64,000 bases of DNA, from the NCBI GenBank assembly GCA_965221785.1, contig CBDCSR010000003.1, positions 1,798,001 through 1,862,000 on the forward strand, read 5' to 3'. Shown piece after piece: positions 32,941 through 41,393 of this stretch. The translations under genes were made by a program, and so were the position numbers. This DNA is from BD2-11 sp965221785. GTDB lineage: Bacteria > Gemmatimonadota > Gemmatimonadetes > Longimicrobiales > Gaopeijiaceae. Below the pieces are notes generated by a model. The model worked only from the letters and a program-made list of their open reading frames with translations, was not told where the DNA came from and made no database searches. Within the stretch, counting starts at the first letter, position 1. Each line of letters begins with the position of its first letter.

Positions 32941-33507
32941 CTACGGCTCGGGCGTGGCCTCGTCGACCATCGCCGCCAACTCCTCGTAGGCGGTCGGATC
33001 CACCTGGGCGAACTGCGGGATCACCCCGGCGATGCGGCCGTCCGGTCCGACCACGATGACCGAGCGGCTGTCAACCATGTTGTTGTCGCGCTTGCCGCCG
33101 CCGAACGCCTCGTAGGTGGCGCCGTCGGTGCCGGCATCGCTGACGAACAGGAAGGGGAAGTCCTCGTCCTTGAGCCAGGATCCCAGCTCCTCGGGGCTGT
33201 CGTTGGAGATCCCGACGACGACGACGTTCTGGCCTTCGTTGAACAAGCTTGCGTACTGATCACGGTACGCTCTCATCTGCACCGTTCAGCCACGTGTTCG
33301 AACGCGGAAGAAGAAGGCGAGGACAACGGTCTCTCCCCGGTAGTCGCTGAGTCGAACCGGGTCCTGCAGCACGCCGAAGCGGGTGGCGCCGGGCAGCTCG
33401 AAGTCGGGAGCCATCTCTCCCACCTCGAGGAGCTGGGCATCCGCCTCCGCGGGGGCCCCGAGCCCGAGTACCCCTGCCAGCAGGAATAGGGCGGCGAACC
33501 TGCGCAT
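32941..33507 (-). CDS. Secreted peroxiredoxin (AhpC/TSA family) with predicted selenocysteine at the peroxidatic position
   Basis: Read through one in-frame UGA (33286-33288) the gene encodes 188 residues. Residues 1-24 are a signal peptide (LFLLAGVLGLGAPAEADAQ). The thioredoxin-fold peroxiredoxin body has GEMAPDFELPG, VRLSDYRGETVVLAFFF, then RVRTRG-U74-TVQMRAYRDQY, where the family has Thr-x-x-Cys. The UGA therefore falls exactly on the peroxidatic cysteine. Everything downstream remains intact and in frame: VVVVGISNDSPEELGSWL, FPFLFVSDAG, SVIVVGPDGRI. The protein contains no cysteine at all, so it would be a one-Sec enzyme reducing peroxides in the periplasm. A SECIS-like hairpin follows the UGA. 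The alternative is a Cys-to-stop nonsense mutation or base-call error (TGC or TGT to TGA). Confidence 0.75.
33251..33270 (-). promoter_or_regulatory. Bacterial SECIS-like hairpin after the UGA codon
   Basis: On the minus strand, GCGTAC (33270-33265) pairs perfectly with GTACGC (33256-33251) around the 8-base loop CGTGATCA. The loop starts 22 bases after the UGA and has G at its second position. As I recall the general bacterial SECIS rules (loop of 3-14 bases, a G in the first two positions, UGA-to-loop spacing of roughly 16-37 bases), all are met. It lies inside the coding region, as bacterial SECIS elements do. Confidence 0.6.
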
Positions 33508-33620
33508 GTCTGATCCTCCCTGAAGTCGGTGAACGGTTCGAGAGTACCGCGAGATCGGGCTCGCGGTCGCAGGGACAAAGTGCGTTCCCGGAGCCGGTCG
33601 CGACAGGGGTCAACGCCCGT

Positions 33621-35072
33621 TCAGGGCAGTCGCGTCGCGCCCGTCAGCCAGCGGTCGATCTCGCGCGCCGCCTCGCGTCCCTCGCGAATGGCCCACACCA
33701 CCAGCGACTGACCGCGCCTGCAGTCCCCGGCCGCGAACACGCCCTCCACGCTGGTGGCGTAGGAACCGAATTCCGCGGCGTAGTTGGAGTACTCGTCGTA
33801 CTCGATGCCGAGCGGATCGGAACTCGCGTGCTCGGGGCCCAGAAACCCCATCGACAGGAGAACGAGGTCCGCGGTCCACTCCCGCTGGCTTCCCGGAATC
33901 TTGCGCAGGCGGCCGCCGTGGAAGGTGACGTCGAGAGTGCGTACCCCCGCGACCTTCCCGTCCGGCCCGGCGAAGAAGCTCTCCGCCGAGATCGCGTATA
34001 CCCGCGGATCGTGTCCGAGATGGGCGACGGATTCCTCGTGCCCGTACTCCACCCGGAAGATGAGCGGCCAGGTTGGCCAGGGGTTGTCGGGAGCCCGCTC
34101 CCGGGGCGGGCGCGGCAGGAGTTCGAAGTTGATCAGGCGGCGGCACGACTGGCGCAGGGAGGTGCCGATACAGTCGGTGCCGGTATCGCCTCCGCCGATG
34201 ACGACGACATCAAGACCGGTTGCGGGGATCCGGGGCGGATGATCGCCCAGCCCCGCCTGGATGCTGTCGGTGAGATACTCCATGGCGAAGTGGATGCCGG
34301 GCAGTTCCCGTCCACCCACGGGAAGGTCGCGCGGCCGGGTCGCTCCCGTGGCCAGGAGGAGGGCGTCGAAGTCCGCGCGCACCTCACGCACATCCAGCGA
34401 CCCGTCGCTGCCGTCCCCGACCGCCGCGTTGGTCACGAACTCGACCCCCTCCTCGCGCAGGAGCGAGACGCGGCGCTCCACGATGCGCTTGTCCAGCTTC
34501 ATGTTGGGGATCCCGTACATGAGCAGGCCGCCGATACGGTCGTCGCGCTCGTAGACCGTGACGCGGTGCCCGGCGGAGTTGAGCTGCGCGGCCGCGGCAA
34601 GTCCCGCGGGGCCCGAGCCCACCACCGCCACGGTCCTGCCGGTGCGCGCGGACGGCGGGCGGGCGCTCACCCAGCCCTCATCGAAACCGCGGTCGGCGAT
34701 CGCCATCTCGATGTTCTTGATGGTCACGGGCGGATCGGCGATCCCGAGGACGCACGACCCCTCGCACGGTGCCGGACACACCCGGCCGGTGACCTCGGGG
34801 AAGTTGTTGGTCTTGTGCAGGCGGTCGAGCGCCTCGCGCCAGCGCCCCCGGTAGACGAGATCGTTCCACTCCGGGATCAGGTTGTAGACCGGGCAGCCAT
34901 CGTCCGACTGGCAGAACGGCACGCCGCAGTCCATGCAGCGTGCGCCCTGGGTCTTGAGCCGATCCTCCGCGTGCGGCGTATAGATCTCGTCGAAATCCAG
35001 GATCCGCTTGGCCGGATCGCGGTACGGGGCCGCCTCGCGCGCGAATTCCTTGAAGCCGGTGACCTTGCCCAT
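33621..35072 (-). CDS. gltD: Glutamate synthase (NADPH) small subunit
   Basis: 483 residues. The N-terminal cysteine-rich segments CMDCGVPFC...GCPVYNLIPEWN and VCPAPCEGSCVLGI bind the 4Fe-4S clusters shared with the large subunit. FAD binding uses VVGSGPAGLAAAAQL, and NADPH binding uses VVIGGGDTGTDCIGTSLRQ; FAAGDCRRGQSLVVWAI closes the FAD site. It feeds electrons from NADPH to GltB. It starts 11 bases after gltB on the same strand, so the pair is one operon. Confidence 0.96.
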   Translation of the reverse strand: MGKVTGFKEFAREAAPYRDPAKRILDFDEIYTPHAEDRLKTQGARCMDCGVPFCQSDDGCPVYNLIPEWNDLVYRGRWREALDRLHKTNNFPEVTGRVCPAPCEGSCVLGIADPPVTIKNIEMAIADRGFDEGWVSARPPSARTGRTVAVVGSGPAGLAAAAQLNSAGHRVTVYERDDRIGGLLMYGIPNMKLDKRIVERRVSLLREEGVEFVTNAAVGDGSDGSLDVREVRADFDALLLATGATRPRDLPVGGRELPGIHFAMEYLTDSIQAGLGDHPPRIPATGLDVVVIGGGDTGTDCIGTSLRQSCRRLINFELLPRPPRERAPDNPWPTWPLIFRVEYGHEESVAHLGHDPRVYAISAESFFAGPDGKVAGVRTLDVTFHGGRLRKIPGSQREWTADLVLLSMGFLGPEHASSDPLGIEYDEYSNYAAEFGSYATSVEGVFAAGDCRRGQSLVVWAIREGREAAREIDRWLTGATRLP

Positions 35073-35083
35073 GCAGCTCGGGA

Positions 35084-38000
35084 TCAGCCGCTCGTGGCGA
35101 CGGGCAGAGCGGGGGAACGGCCAGCCTCGGCCCGCTCCGCCAGCGCCCGCTTGTAGTCGATCGGCACCACCTTGACGAATTCGGGATGGCGGGCCTCCCA
35201 GTCGGCCAGGATGCGGTCCGCGACCGCCGAGCCCGTGTACTCCCGGTGCCGTTCGATCAGGCGCCGTATCTCCTCCCGCTCGTTCGCGTCGGAGAGGCGT
35301 TCGAGCACCACCAGGTCCATGTTGCAGCGGCGCTCGAAGGCGTCTTCAGGGTCCCACACGTAGGCGATTCCCCCCGACATTCCGGCCCCGAAGTTGATGC
35401 CGGTCTGACCCAGCACCACTACGCGCCCGCCCGTCATGTACTCGCAGCCGTGGTCGCCGATGCCCTCCACCACCGCGGTGGCGCCGCTGTTGCGCACACA
35501 GAAGCGCTCGGCCGCGATGCCCCGGAAGAAGCCCTCGCCACTGATGGCTCCATAGAACACCACGTTGCCGGCCAGAATGTTCTCTTCGGCCCTGAACCGG
35601 GACGCCTTCGGCGGATAGAGGATGATCCGGCCTCCGGACAGCCCCTTGCCTACGTAGTCGTTGGCGTCGCCTTCCACCTCCAGCGTAACCCCGCGCGCCA
35701 GCCAGGCGCCGAAGCTCTGTCCCGCGCTCCCGCGGAAGCGGAAGCGGATGGAGTCGTCGGGAAGCATGCCCGGTCCCACGCGGCGGATGATGTGGTTGGA
35801 CAGCATGCCGCCCACCACCCGGTTCGCGTTGGAGATGGCCATGTCGTGGTGCACCGGCCGACCTTCCTCGATGGCCGGACGGGCCAGGCGAATGAGGGTG
35901 TGATCGAGGGCGCCCTCAAGCCCGTGGTCCTGTTCGTGCCGACAGTAGACCCCCAGGCAGTCTTCCGGCTCCAGCGCCGGCATCAGGAGCGCGTCCACGT
36001 TCACGCTCCTGGCCTTCCAGTGCGCGGGCCTCGGCGCGGCCCGCAACGCGTCCACCCGCCCGATCATCTCGTTCACGGTGCGGAAGCCGAGACGCGCCAT
36101 GATCTCACGCAGCTCGTGCGCCACCATGAACAGGTAGTTGATGATGTACTCCGGCTTCCCGGAGAACTTCTTGCGCAGCTCGGGGTCCTGGGTCGCCACG
36201 CCCACCGGACAGGTGTTCAGGTGGCACTTGCGCATCATGACGCAGCCCAGCGTGATCAGCGGGGCGGTCGAGAAGCCGAACTCCTCCGCGCCCAGCAGCG
36301 CGGCGATGGCCACGTCCCGGCCTGTCTTGAGCTGCCCGTCGGTCTGCACGATGACCCGCGAGCGCAGGTTGTTCATCACCAGGGTCTGGTGGACCTCCGC
36401 GATCCCGAGCTCCCACGGCAGCCCCGCGTGCTTGATGGAGGTGAGCGGGGAGGCACCCGTGCCTCCGCTGTCGCCCGAGATCACCAGGTGATCGGCGCGC
36501 GCCTTGACCACCCCCGCGGCCACCGTGCCCACCCCGATCTCGGCGCACAGCTTCACGCTGATGCGCGCCTGCGGATTGGCGTTCTTCAGGTCGTGGATGA
36601 GCTGGGCGATGTCCTCGATGGAATAGATGTCGTGGTGCGGGGGCGGGCTGATCAGCCCCACGCCCGGCGTGGAATGCCGGATCGACGCGATGTAGTCGTC
36701 CACCTTGCGGCCCGGGAGTTCGCCGCCCTCCCCGGGCTTGGCTCCCTGCACGATCTTGATCTGCAGCTCCTCGGCTGCGGTGAGGTACTCGATCGTCACG
36801 CCGAAGCGCCCGCTGGCCACCTGCTTGATCGCGGAGCGGCGCAGTCCCCCGTCCGCATCCGGGACGTTGCGCGCCGGATCCTCGCCGCCTTCGCCTGAAT
36901 TGGACTTGGCGCCGATGCCGTTCATGGCCAGGGCGAGCGATTCGTGGGCTTCCTTCGAGATGGAGCCGAAACTCATCGCGCCGGTGGCGAAGCGCTTCAC
37001 GATCTCGGCCTCGGGCTCGACCTGGTCCAGATCCACCGGCGGACCGGTGGGATGGAACCGGAGGAGGCCGCGCAGCGTCGCCTTGCGCGTGTTTTCCTCG
37101 TTGGCGTGACGGGCGAAGCGCCAGTAGGCCTCCGGGGAGTTGGTGCGCGCGGCGACCCGGAGGCCGCGCACCGAAACGGGATCCCACATGTGGCGCGCGC
37201 CCCCCTTGCGCCAGTGGAAATCGCCGGGGTTGGGCAACGCCCGTCCGTTGTTTCGCGACGCGCCCGCGAAGCCCAGCTCGTGGCGACGCTCGATCTCCTC
37301 CGCCAGCACTCCGAAGCCGATCCCGCCCACGCGGCTTTCGGTATCGGTGAAGCAGCGGTTCACCACCTCCGGCCCGAGCCCGACCGCCTCGAAGATCTGC
37401 GCGCCCTTGTAGGACTGCAGCGTCGAGATGCCCATCTTGGCCATCACCTTGAGGATGCCCTTGCCGACCCCCTTTCGGTAGGCGGCGACCACGTCGTCGT
37501 CGGAACCGATGTGCCCGTAGTCGTCCATCCGTCCGGCGCGGCGGGCGCGCCAGAGCGACTCGTAGGTGAGGTAGGGGTTGATGGCGTCCGCCCCGTAGCC
37601 CAGCAGCAGGCAGTGGTGGTGCACCTCGCGCGCCTCGCCGGTCTCGACGATCAGGGCAATGCGGGTGCGCTGGTGTGTGCGTACCAGGTGGTGATGCACG
37701 CAGCCGACGGCGAGCAGGGAGCTGATGGCCAGGCGATCCGGATCGATCGCGCGGTCCGAGAGCACGAGCAGGCGGATTCCGTCCCTGACCGCGAGGTCGG
37801 CATCCCGTTCCAGACGGGAGAGCGCCGCAAGCAGACCCTTCTTCCCCGAGCCCCGCCGGAAGGTTGCGTCGAGTGTCCGGCGTCTCCAGCCGCGGTCTTC
37901 CAGCCGCGAGAGCGCGGCGAACTGTCGGTTGGAGAGGATCGGGTGGGGTAGCCGCAGCCGGTGCGCGTGTTCCTCCGTGACCTCGAGCAGATTGCCCTCG

Positions 38001-39676
38001 GGGCCGATGTAGCACTCGAGCGACATGACCACTTCCTCGCGGATCGAATCGATGGCGGGGTTGGTCACCTGCGCGAAGCGCTGCTTGAAGTAGTCGTAGA
38101 GCATGCGCGGCCGGTCCGAGAGCGCGGCCAGCTCCGCGTCGTTGCCCATGGAGCCGAGCGGATCGCGCCGGTCGCGCACCAGGCTGAGGAGCATGAACTG
38201 CAGGGTCTCGCTGGTATAGCCGAATGCCTGCATCCGCTGAAGCACGGTCGCCTGGTCGTAGCCGTGCGGGTCCTCGGCCTCGCCGAGTTCGAGGCGTTGC
38301 CGCGCCAGCCACTTCCCGTACGGCCGTCGCTTCGCCCACTCCGACTTGAGCTCGTGGTCCGGCACCAGGCGCCCGGCATCGAAGTCGATCAGGAAAAGCC
38401 GCCCCGGGTGCAGCCGCCCCTTCTTCACCACCCGCTCCGGCGCCACCGGTAGCACGCCCACCTCGGAGGCCATGACGCAGCGGTCGTCGTCGGTCACGTA
38501 GTAGCGGCTCGGGCGCAGCCCGTTGCGGTCGAGCACGGCGCCGATGCAGTGGCCGTCGGTGAAGGGGATCAGGGCCGGGCCGTCCCATGGCTCCATCAGG
38601 CAGGACTGGAACTCGTAGAAGGCGCGCTTTTCGGCCGGCATGTCGGGCCGTTGCTGCCACGCCTCCGGGATCATGGTCATGATCGACTCCGGCAGGCTGC
38701 GCCCGGTCATGAGCAGGAACTCCAGCACGTTGTCGAAGTTCCCCGAGTCTGAACAGTTGGGCTCGATGATGGGGAAGAGCTTCTCCAGCTCGTCCCCGAA
38801 CAGCTTCGAGCGCAGTACGCCCTCGCGGGCGTTCATCCAGTTGCAGTTGCCCAGCAGCGTGTTGATCTCGCCGTTGTGGCACATGGCGCGGTTGGGCTGG
38901 GCGCGGTCCCACGAGGGGAAGGTGTTGGTAGAGAAGCGCGAGTGCACCATCGCCATGTGGGACTCGTAGTCGCCGGCCCGCAGATCGTCGAAGAACTCGA
39001 AGAGCTGATGCGGCGTCAGCATCCCCTTGTAGATGACGGTGTTGGACGAGAGGGAGCAGAAGTAGGGGAGCTCCCGGCCCGAGAGGCGCGGATCGCCCCG
39101 CAGGCGGTGGCTCGCGTACTTGCGGATGATGTAGAGCTGGCGTTCGAAGGCGCCATCGGCGAAGCCCTCGCCGGCCCCGACGAAGAGCTGTTCGAGGTGC
39201 GGCATGGAGCCGAGCGCGGTCGGCGTCAGCCCTGCTCGTTCCGGGCTGTGCGCGAGCCTGCGCCACCCGAGAAGGCGCTGCCCCTGTTCGGCGATGATGG
39301 CCTCGGTGCGCTCCTTGCAGATGCGGCGCTCCCGGCGGTCGCGCGGGAGGAAGGCGATGCCGACCCCGTATTGGCCGGGAGGGGGAAGGGAGATGCCCAG
39401 CTGCTCCCGGGCGACGCGGTCGAGAAGCCGGTGCGGAAGCCCCGTGAGAAGCCCGGCCCCGTCGCCCGTTCCGGGTTCGCAGCCGATCCCGCCGCGGTGC
39501 CCCATGCGGCAGTTGATGCTGTTGGCGTCGTCGAGGATCGCCCGGCTGGCCCGTCCCCTGATGTCGCACACGAAGCCGACGCCGCAGCTGTCGTGCTCGT
39601 AGCGGGGACTGTACAGGCCGCGTGCCGGGGGCAGACCGGAGCGGCGTACGGACCCTGCGCTCGTCGCCCGTCGCAC
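35084..39676 (-). CDS. gltB: Glutamate synthase large subunit
   Basis: 1530 residues. It converts glutamine and 2-oxoglutarate to two glutamates. After a short propeptide (GLYSPRYEHDS) comes the catalytic N-terminal cysteine of the class II amidotransferase (CGVGFV). The central and FMN-binding domain has GEGGEDPARN, GAKPGEGGELPG, ISVKLCAEIGVGTVAAGV and VISGDSGGTGASPLTSIKHAG; iron-sulfur cysteines are in CVMMRKCHLNTCPVGVATQ; the C-terminal beta-helix has GGRVVVLGQTGINFGAGMSGG. The GTG at 39676 is preceded by GGGGAGG with a 5-base spacer, better than the TTG at 39796. Confidence 0.95.
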   Translation of the reverse strand: MRRATSAGSVRRSGLPPARGLYSPRYEHDSCGVGFVCDIRGRASRAILDDANSINCRMGHRGGIGCEPGTGDGAGLLTGLPHRLLDRVAREQLGISLPPPGQYGVGIAFLPRDRRERRICKERTEAIIAEQGQRLLGWRRLAHSPERAGLTPTALGSMPHLEQLFVGAGEGFADGAFERQLYIIRKYASHRLRGDPRLSGRELPYFCSLSSNTVIYKGMLTPHQLFEFFDDLRAGDYESHMAMVHSRFSTNTFPSWDRAQPNRAMCHNGEINTLLGNCNWMNAREGVLRSKLFGDELEKLFPIIEPNCSDSGNFDNVLEFLLMTGRSLPESIMTMIPEAWQQRPDMPAEKRAFYEFQSCLMEPWDGPALIPFTDGHCIGAVLDRNGLRPSRYYVTDDDRCVMASEVGVLPVAPERVVKKGRLHPGRLFLIDFDAGRLVPDHELKSEWAKRRPYGKWLARQRLELGEAEDPHGYDQATVLQRMQAFGYTSETLQFMLLSLVRDRRDPLGSMGNDAELAALSDRPRMLYDYFKQRFAQVTNPAIDSIREEVVMSLECYIGPEGNLLEVTEEHAHRLRLPHPILSNRQFAALSRLEDRGWRRRTLDATFRRGSGKKGLLAALSRLERDADLAVRDGIRLLVLSDRAIDPDRLAISSLLAVGCVHHHLVRTHQRTRIALIVETGEAREVHHHCLLLGYGADAINPYLTYESLWRARRAGRMDDYGHIGSDDDVVAAYRKGVGKGILKVMAKMGISTLQSYKGAQIFEAVGLGPEVVNRCFTDTESRVGGIGFGVLAEEIERRHELGFAGASRNNGRALPNPGDFHWRKGGARHMWDPVSVRGLRVAARTNSPEAYWRFARHANEENTRKATLRGLLRFHPTGPPVDLDQVEPEAEIVKRFATGAMSFGSISKEAHESLALAMNGIGAKSNSGEGGEDPARNVPDADGGLRRSAIKQVASGRFGVTIEYLTAAEELQIKIVQGAKPGEGGELPGRKVDDYIASIRHSTPGVGLISPPPHHDIYSIEDIAQLIHDLKNANPQARISVKLCAEIGVGTVAAGVVKARADHLVISGDSGGTGASPLTSIKHAGLPWELGIAEVHQTLVMNNLRSRVIVQTDGQLKTGRDVAIAALLGAEEFGFSTAPLITLGCVMMRKCHLNTCPVGVATQDPELRKKFSGKPEYIINYLFMVAHELREIMARLGFRTVNEMIGRVDALRAAPRPAHWKARSVNVDALLMPALEPEDCLGVYCRHEQDHGLEGALDHTLIRLARPAIEEGRPVHHDMAISNANRVVGGMLSNHIIRRVGPGMLPDDSIRFRFRGSAGQSFGAWLARGVTLEVEGDANDYVGKGLSGGRIILYPPKASRFRAEENILAGNVVFYGAISGEGFFRGIAAERFCVRNSGATAVVEGIGDHGCEYMTGGRVVVLGQTGINFGAGMSGGIAYVWDPEDAFERRCNMDLVVLERLSDANEREEIRRLIERHREYTGSAVADRILADWEARHPEFVKVVPIDYKRALAERAEAGRSPALPVATSG

Positions 39677-39699
39677 GGCGGCCTCCCCGGCTTGGTACC

Positions 39700-39710
39700 C
39701 ACAAAATGTC
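39700..39710. promoter_or_regulatory. Near-palindrome CACAAAATGTC upstream of gltB
   Basis: It differs by one base from the palindrome GACAAAATGTC found at 17027 and 48074. It lies 24-34 bases before the chosen gltB start, where an operator would overlap the promoter or leader. Confidence 0.3.
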
Positions 39711-39860
39711 CCGCCATTCCTGCGCGCAGGTTCGACTGTCACGGGGAATGGGCGGGATGGATCTCGAATATTGGGACGGGACGTGGTCGTCCGCAAGCGC
39801 GCGAAGGCGTGGAACGGGCCGCGTCGGGGCGCGAGGCCGGGTCGGGATGGAGATGGGAGA

Positions 39861-40892
39861 TCAGCCGGGCCTCCCGGACCGGGCCTCGCCGTCCGCCCGG
39901 TTCAGGTTGTAGCGCATGATGTGCCCGTGCGGACCTTCCCGGTCCCGTTCGACTTCGAACACTTCTCCCTGGACCGTGTCCGGCACCGCGGTCTCGAGCC
40001 GTTTCAGGTCGGACGGCGTGAGGTGGACGCGGCGGCCGTCCACCGCCAGACCCCGGCGGCTCAGCCCCACGATCGCGGCGCCAACGGCGGGTGGGCTGAG
40101 CGCGTAGGCCACCGCCGCGTCCGCCATGGTGGCTTCGTGCCGCCCGGCCAGTTCCGCGAGCGCACTACGAGCCCGGCTCAGCACCTTTCGACCACCCACC
40201 TCCTCGACGATCAGGCGGTACTTGGTCAGCGACCGGGAGTCCAGCGCCGCGCCTCCCGCGTCGGACAGGAGCCCGCCCGCCAGGGCGCCATAGGCAAGCA
40301 CAGTGATCCCCCGTTCCCGGCAGAGCTCCGTCAGGCCCTTCAGGGGACGACGGTCGAGAAGCGAGAGCTGGACCTGACTGGACACCACCGGGATGCCCGC
40401 GTCCAGCAGGGTGTGGAGCGCGGCCCGGTCGAAGTTGGTTACGCCAAGGTGGCGGATGATTCCCTCCTGCTGCAGCTCCGCGAGCCACTCGGCGGCACGC
40501 ACCCATTTCGGTTGCGAGAGGTCCCACCACGCGAACTGCACCAGCTCCAGTGCGCCCATCCCGAGGCGTTCGCATGACCGCTGCACGACGCGGCGGACAT
40601 AATCGCGGTCGATACCGGACAGGGTGTCGAAGTCGGGCACGAACTTGGTGTGGACGACGACGTCGGCGGCAATATCCGGGCGTCGGGACAGCCAGTGCCC
40701 GATGAGGCGCTCCACCCCGGTGTAGATGTCCGCGCAGTCCAGCACGAGGGGGCTCGCAGCCGCGGCCGCGGCGTCCAGGGCCGCGAACGCGCGCTCCCTG
40801 CTCCAACCCTCACCGTGGCCGTCGGAGAGCTGCCAGCACCCCCGGATCACGCCGGAGGAGGGTAGCCGCAGAGTTGGCCGCGCGGGGTTCAC
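39861..40892 (-). CDS. Aldo/keto reductase family protein with substituted catalytic histidine
   Basis: 343 residues. The (alpha/beta)8 aldo/keto reductase pattern is present: LDCADIYTGVERLIGHWL (catalytic Asp and Tyr), VVVHTKFVPD (Lys), VRRVVQRSCERLGMGALELVQFAWWD, IRHLGVTNFD, SSQVQLSLLDRRP, VLAYGALAGGLLS and the C-terminal NADP-binding AAIVGLSRRG. At the position of the usual His (LxQxHWxD) the sequence has alanine (LVQFAWWD), so substrate orientation may differ from classical members. Its ATG overlaps the stop of the TIGR04076-type gene by 4 bases. Substrate unknown. Confidence 0.85.
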   Translation of the reverse strand: MNPARPTLRLPSSGVIRGCWQLSDGHGEGWSRERAFAALDAAAAAASPLVLDCADIYTGVERLIGHWLSRRPDIAADVVVHTKFVPDFDTLSGIDRDYVRRVVQRSCERLGMGALELVQFAWWDLSQPKWVRAAEWLAELQQEGIIRHLGVTNFDRAALHTLLDAGIPVVSSQVQLSLLDRRPLKGLTELCRERGITVLAYGALAGGLLSDAGGAALDSRSLTKYRLIVEEVGGRKVLSRARSALAELAGRHEATMADAAVAYALSPPAVGAAIVGLSRRGLAVDGRRVHLTPSDLKRLETAVPDTVQGEVFEVERDREGPHGHIMRYNLNRADGEARSGRPG

Positions 40893-41320
40893 CGCGGGCC
40901 GTCCGCCGATTCATCCCGCGTCGAGGGCCCCAGGCCGTCCACCGATTCGTCCCCCGTCGAGGGCCGCGGGCCGTCCGCGCGCTGCGGGTCCAGCGGAACA
41001 CGCGTGACCTCGCTGTGGCGGAAGGTCGACCTCCCGGTGCGGGTGATGCGGAAGCGGGCGCCGCAGTGCGGGTCGGGGCAGGCGATCTCCGTGTCCGTGG
41101 TCATCCAGTCGTACGGGTGGGTCTCGCGCTGCTTGGCGGGGAGGAGGGGAAGGAGGGCGGCCAGGGGATAGATGGGGAAGGTCTGGCCGGCGGGAAGGGA
41201 CAGGTTCTCCCCGCTCAGCTCGAAGTAGTCGCCTACCCTGTGATTGCACACCATGTCGCCCTCCCCGGCGACCACTTCGACCCGCAGGTCGTAGAGTTCG
41301 AAGACATCGTCGGCGCTCAT
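40889..41320 (-). CDS. TIGR04076-like small protein with repeated acidic tail
   Basis: 143 residues from the ATG at 41320. FELYDLRVEVVAGEGDMVCNHRVGDYFELSGENLSLPAGQTFPIYPLAALLPLLPAKQRETHPYDWM resembles TIGR04076 proteins, whose function is unknown, and it is followed by ACPDPHCGARFRITR. The last 30 residues repeat a 12-residue unit (DGPRPSTGDESV, DGLGPSTRDESA, DGPR). It is translationally coupled to the aldo/keto reductase. An ATG 33 bases upstream is possible but lacks support. Confidence 0.65.
   Translation of the reverse strand: MSADDVFELYDLRVEVVAGEGDMVCNHRVGDYFELSGENLSLPAGQTFPIYPLAALLPLLPAKQRETHPYDWMTTDTEIACPDPHCGARFRITRTGRSTFRHSEVTRVPLDPQRADGPRPSTGDESVDGLGPSTRDESADGPR
40897..40968. repeat. 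Two-and-a-part tandem copies of a 36-base unit
   Basis: Units start at 40897, 40933 and (partial) 40969, each opening GGCCGTCC. They encode 12-residue repeats at the C-terminus of the TIGR04076-like protein. Copies 1 and 2 differ at a handful of bases. Confidence 0.85.
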
Positions 41321-41393
41321 ACACGTGCCCTCATTCGCCGGGGAACGGATCACGGAAGCTGGCCCGGTCGGGGCCGATCCTCGATGATAGGGC

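Noticed and set aside
32941..33507. Reading the peroxiredoxin as two genes or a pseudogene
   Set aside because: The halves are in the same phase, separated only by UGA at the catalytic residue, with intact sequence on both sides and a suitable hairpin. I kept pseudogene as the stated alternative.
36105..39704. A 1199-codon frame on the same strand as gltB in another phase
   Set aside because: It is Arg/Pro/Gly-rich, as expected from a shifted reading of a GC-rich gene, and lies wholly inside gltB.
39677..39796. TTG start extending GltB by 40 residues
   Set aside because: The extension is not family-like, and the GTG at 39676 has a strong ribosome binding site.
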